From Halohasta litorea (GTDB taxonomy: Archaea > Halobacteriota > Halobacteria > Halobacteriales > Haloferacaceae): DNA of 64,000 nucleotides. The position numbers and the translations under genes are program-made. Location: contig NZ_JANHDJ010000002.1 in the NCBI RefSeq assembly GCF_024494645.1, forward strand, positions 372,001-436,000, given 5' to 3'. Positions within the stretch are counted from its first letter, which is position 1. Each line of letters opens with the position of its first letter. Under the pieces are notes generated by a model. It did not search any database, was not told where the DNA came from, and worked only from the letters and a program-made list of their open reading frames with translations. This document shows positions 61,220 to 64,000 of the stretch, in pieces.

Positions 61220-63022
61220 ATGAATGACACACGACGACAGGCGACCGTTCTGAAGGCACTGTTGGCGGTTGGATTCCTCGCGTTCGCCGGGGCGCTCGCG
61301 GCCGCATACAGTCGGCCAGCGACCGGCTACGAGCTTTCGATCTACGGGTCGACGCCGCTGGGCTTCTGGGTCGGGAGCGGGCTCGCCGTGATCGTCGGCC
61401 TCACGGTCGCGTTCGCACCGCCGACGTCGCGCCGGATTCGTGGCCTCGCGCTCGCGCTCCTGACGGGCGTTGCGCTGTCGGTGTATGCACTGCCGCTGGT
61501 CCGCAGCTACTTCTTTTATGGCGCTGGCGACTCGATGACGCATCTCGGCTGGGCCCGCGGGATCAGCGAGGGAACCGGCAGCCCCTTCGGCGTTATTTAT
61601 CCCGCGATTCATCTGATGGCGGTGTTTCTGCGCGATCTCACCGGGTTCGATCTCACCTATACCCTCCAGTTCGTTCCGCTGGTGGTCTTTCCCCTCCTGA
61701 GTATCCTCTTTACGGTCCTCTGTGTCCGCTATCTCACCGATAGTCGGTGGGCGGTTCCCATCGGGCTCGCTGCCGGGCTGTTGTTGATCCCGATCAACCA
61801 CCTCAGTATCCACCTGCTGGCCCACCCGTCGAGTCAGGCGATACTCTACCTCCCGTTCGTCCTCTATCTGGTGTTCCGGTTCGTCACCGAGCCCGACGAC
61901 GGGTTCGCCTTGCGGACGTCGACCGGCATCGCTCTCGCGATCGCCTGCGTTGCCATGATCTTCATTCATCCCCAGGAGGCACTGAGCCTGCTGCTCCTGT
62001 TGGGGACGATCGCGGCCGTCCAGTTCAGCTACAGGCGGTTTCGACCGACCGACCGGATCGCCCACCACAGACCGGTCTACGCCCATACGATCCTGACGTT
62101 CCTCGTGTTCGCCTCGTGGCTGCCGCAACACGACCGGGCAACCGGCCGCATTCGCTTCGTGATTTCGCAGTTCCAACAGGTCGGAGTGACTGCCGGTGCC
62201 GAAATGACCGAAACACAGACCTCCTCGCTGACCGCACTCGGCGGTAGCGTCGACGAGCTGTTCGTGAAACTGTTCGGCGTCGCTCTGATCGTCTCGCTGT
62301 TCGCGGCCGTGCTCATGGCCGGGAACGTGTTGGGGCGGCTCGACGGTCGCACACCCGGCCGCAAAGCGTTACTGACCTACTTGACTGTCGGGCTCGTTCC
62401 GCTCGGTCTGGCCTTCCTCTTCGTTTTCGCGGCCGATCAGGGAGACCACTACTTCCGCTTCATGGGCTTTATGATGGTCCCGGTGACGATCGTCGGCGCA
62501 GTCGGGATCGCGAAGCTCGCATCGCGGCTCGAGGGGTCGGTCTCGCGGACGACAGTCGCGACGGGTCTCGTGGTGGTGTTTACGGTGATGATTGCGATGC
62601 AGGGGCTCGCGGTGCATCCCTCGCCGTACTACTACCAGTCGAACGGCCACGTCACCGAGAGCTCGATGGATGGCTATTCGGTCGCCTTCGACCACCGCGT
62701 CGAAGACACTGTCTTCATGGGAATCAGAGGCGGCCCCCGCCGGTACGTCCAGACCTACTACGGCCGACCGGCTGCCGACCAAATCGGGTTCCCCGGAACC
62801 GGTGTCGGTGGGGAGGTGTTCGATTCAAATGTGTCGACGGCCTACGACGAAAACCGGTACCTCGGGGTCCAGGAGTCGAACTACGCCACCGAGGTCGAAC
62901 TGTACGATGGGCTTCGGTACACAGAAGAGGGGTTCCAGTCGCTGGAGACCGCCGACAACATCTACCGGGTCCAGGACAACGGCGGCTTCACCCTGTATTT
63001 CATCGAGAACGGGGATAGCTGA
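61220..63022 (+). CDS. Polytopic membrane protein of surface glycan cluster (possible glycosyltransferase or ligase)
   Basis: A 600-residue protein with about 12 hydrophobic helices in the first 470 residues and an extracytoplasmic C-terminal domain (about 480-600) rich in Tyr, Gly and Asp. It resembles the large haloarchaeal membrane proteins in glycan clusters, which are related in layout to PMT/AglB-type or O-antigen-ligase-like enzymes; the specific family is not clear to me. A conserved-looking YGAGDSMTHLGWARGI segment lies in an outer loop after helix 3. The stop overlaps the start of the flippase gene by one base (TGATG). Confidence 0.78.
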   Translation: MNDTRRQATVLKALLAVGFLAFAGALAAAYSRPATGYELSIYGSTPLGFWVGSGLAVIVGLTVAFAPPTSRRIRGLALALLTGVALSVYALPLVRSYFFYGAGDSMTHLGWARGISEGTGSPFGVIYPAIHLMAVFLRDLTGFDLTYTLQFVPLVVFPLLSILFTVLCVRYLTDSRWAVPIGLAAGLLLIPINHLSIHLLAHPSSQAILYLPFVLYLVFRFVTEPDDGFALRTSTGIALAIACVAMIFIHPQEALSLLLLLGTIAAVQFSYRRFRPTDRIAHHRPVYAHTILTFLVFASWLPQHDRATGRIRFVISQFQQVGVTAGAEMTETQTSSLTALGGSVDELFVKLFGVALIVSLFAAVLMAGNVLGRLDGRTPGRKALLTYLTVGLVPLGLAFLFVFAADQGDHYFRFMGFMMVPVTIVGAVGIAKLASRLEGSVSRTTVATGLVVVFTVMIAMQGLAVHPSPYYYQSNGHVTESSMDGYSVAFDHRVEDTVFMGIRGGPRRYVQTYYGRPAADQIGFPGTGVGGEVFDSNVSTAYDENRYLGVQESNYATEVELYDGLRYTEEGFQSLETADNIYRVQDNGGFTLYFIENGDS

Positions 63023-64000
63023 TGGCGTTCGCTGACCGGATCGCCCACGGCGTCAAAGCGAGCTTTGCGGCCCGGCTAGTCAAGATCGGCACGAACGCGC
63101 TGCTGTTGGTCCTCCTGACCCGGTTCCTCTTTACTACCGACCAGTACGGGCTGTTGTACACGGTGATCTCGGTCGTCGGCGTCGCGTCGATGTTTGCGAC
63201 TCTCGGCCTGCCGTCGTCGGCCGCGCGATACGTCGCCGAGTACTCCGAGAGCGATCCCTCGCAGGTGCCGCGGATCCTCAAGGTGTCGGTGCTGTTCGTC
63301 CTCGGCTTCGGTCTGTTGACCGCGGTCGTCGTGGCGGCCTTCAACACCCAGATCGCCGCCCTCGTCGGCGAAAGCGCGGTCGCGCCGCTGCTGTTCGTTG
63401 CGGCGATCTACGTCGTCTTCGAGTCGCTCCACAAGTATCTGACCGGGATCTTTCAGGGGCTCAACGAGATCGCGCTGAGTGCGGCGGTCAACGCCACCGC
63501 CCAGATCGGTCGGCTCTGCTTTGCGGTCGCCCTCGTCGTCATCGGCTTCGGCGTCTGGGGGGCGCTGGCGGGCTATCTGCTCGGCTTCGTCCTGTCGGTC
63601 GCCATCGGCGGCTACCTGCTGTACACGCGGTTCTATCAGACGCTTCCCTCGGCCGACGAGACCGAAGACGGCCTCGTCAGGCGAATCCTCGAATACAGCG
63701 TCCCCCTGACGGCGACCCGTGGGGCGACCGTGGTCGACAAGAAGATCGACACGATACTCGTCACCTCCATCGCCGGACTGACGCCCGCCGCGTTCTACGC
63801 GGTCGCCAAGCAGATCTCGGAGGCCTGCGTTGCTCCGGCGAGTTCGCTGGGGTATACGATCTCGCCGGCGTTCGGCGAGGACAAGGCTGGCGACCGGCTC
63901 GAACGCGCTGCCCGGCTCTACGAGTACTCGCTGGAACACATCCTGATCTTCTACATTCCCGCGACGGTCGGCCTGATTTTGGTCGCCGAGCCGACGATGC
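63022..64000 (+). CDS. Polysaccharide flippase (Wzx/MATE-like), 3' end outside window
   Basis: The first 326 codons of an oligosaccharide flippase of the MOP superfamily. At least nine membrane helices are visible, including the opening VKIGTNALLLVLLTRFLFTTDQYGLLYTV and the mid-protein IFQGLNEIALSAAVNATAQIG. It probably moves lipid-linked sugars across the membrane, with the DUF354, glycosyltransferase and polytopic proteins upstream. The frame remains open at base 64000. Confidence 0.88.
   Translation, partial: MAFADRIAHGVKASFAARLVKIGTNALLLVLLTRFLFTTDQYGLLYTVISVVGVASMFATLGLPSSAARYVAEYSESDPSQVPRILKVSVLFVLGFGLLTAVVVAAFNTQIAALVGESAVAPLLFVAAIYVVFESLHKYLTGIFQGLNEIALSAAVNATAQIGRLCFAVALVVIGFGVWGALAGYLLGFVLSVAIGGYLLYTRFYQTLPSADETEDGLVRRILEYSVPLTATRGATVVDKKIDTILVTSIAGLTPAAFYAVAKQISEACVAPASSLGYTISPAFGEDKAGDRLERAARLYEYSLEHILIFYIPATVGLILVAEPTM

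Noticed and set aside
1-64000. CRISPR arrays, rRNA operons, intact insertion sequences
   Set aside because: No regularly spaced direct repeats, rRNA-like sequence or transposase frames were seen on reading both strands.

Overview
The window is a piece of a haloarchaeal (class Halobacteria) chromosome. The signs are high G+C, very acidic proteomes with Asp/Glu-rich and Lys-poor proteins, AT-rich archaeal TATA boxes about 25 bases upstream of many start codons (leaderless transcripts), a Tat-exported halocyanin, an archaeal proteasome beta subunit, GTP cyclohydrolase III, an ATP-dependent DNA ligase and DUF106/UPF0179 proteins. I cannot fix the genus. I see no rRNA, CRISPR array or intact insertion sequence. 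Most of the window is ordinary dense core genome, with two tRNA genes (Thr-CGT and Lys-TTT).

Layout. 1-8.1 kb: a four-gene overlapping minus-strand operon, PrkA kinase 1 - PrkA kinase 2 - DUF444 von Willebrand-type protein - SpoVR protein. 8.3-12.2 kb: small conserved proteins, an aspartoacylase-type amidohydrolase, a DUF309 protein and an exported PQQ-type sugar dehydrogenase. 12.4-15.5 kb: tRNA-Thr, hpt, an unusual SDR/acetoacetate-decarboxylase-family fusion and a membrane protein. 15.6-18.9 kb: a plus-strand cluster of membrane protein, CDP-alcohol phosphatidyltransferase, GT4 glycosyltransferase and methyltransferase, which looks like envelope or polar-lipid modification. 18.9-21.7 kb: a tight minus-strand operon of GTP cyclohydrolase III, an MDR dehydrogenase, a PTPS-fold protein with Glu in place of the catalytic Cys, and an unknown protein. 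21.9-25.4 kb: HAD phosphatase, a 45-aa leaderless small gene, OsmC, an MBL hydrolase, a hotdog thioesterase and a DUF151 protein. 25.5-32 kb: a TraB-domain membrane protein translationally coupled to a site-2 protease, then a succinate-semialdehyde-type dehydrogenase, an acetolactate-synthase-like enzyme and purM. 32-46.6 kb: DUF106/adk, a degenerate dUTPase-fold protein, hydrolase, aldo/keto reductase, a frameshifted acyl-CoA ligase, MBL protein, DNA ligase, a glutamate-cysteine-ligase-like protein, psmB, halocyanin, an MTH865-like protein, a membrane-anchored J-domain protein and a receiver/PAS/histidine kinase. 46.9-56.6 kb: aconitase, dut, tRNA-Lys with a displaced 3' fragment, a ParB-like/ribbon-helix-helix protein, sulfite/nitrite reductase and a MATE transporter. 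56.6-64 kb: an accessory, locally AT-rich surface-polysaccharide region (AAC(3)-like acetyltransferase, DUF354 protein, glycosyltransferase, polytopic membrane protein, Wzx-type flippase running off the end).

The items most worth following up are the GTP cyclohydrolase III / Glu-type PTPS / MDR operon, the TraB-S2P two-protease pair, palindromes that sit on the TATA boxes of the aconitase and an MBL gene, a frameshift in an acyl-CoA ligase explained exactly by one extra copy of a 4-bp GGGC repeat, the displaced tRNA-Lys fragment, and the SDR-ADC fusion.
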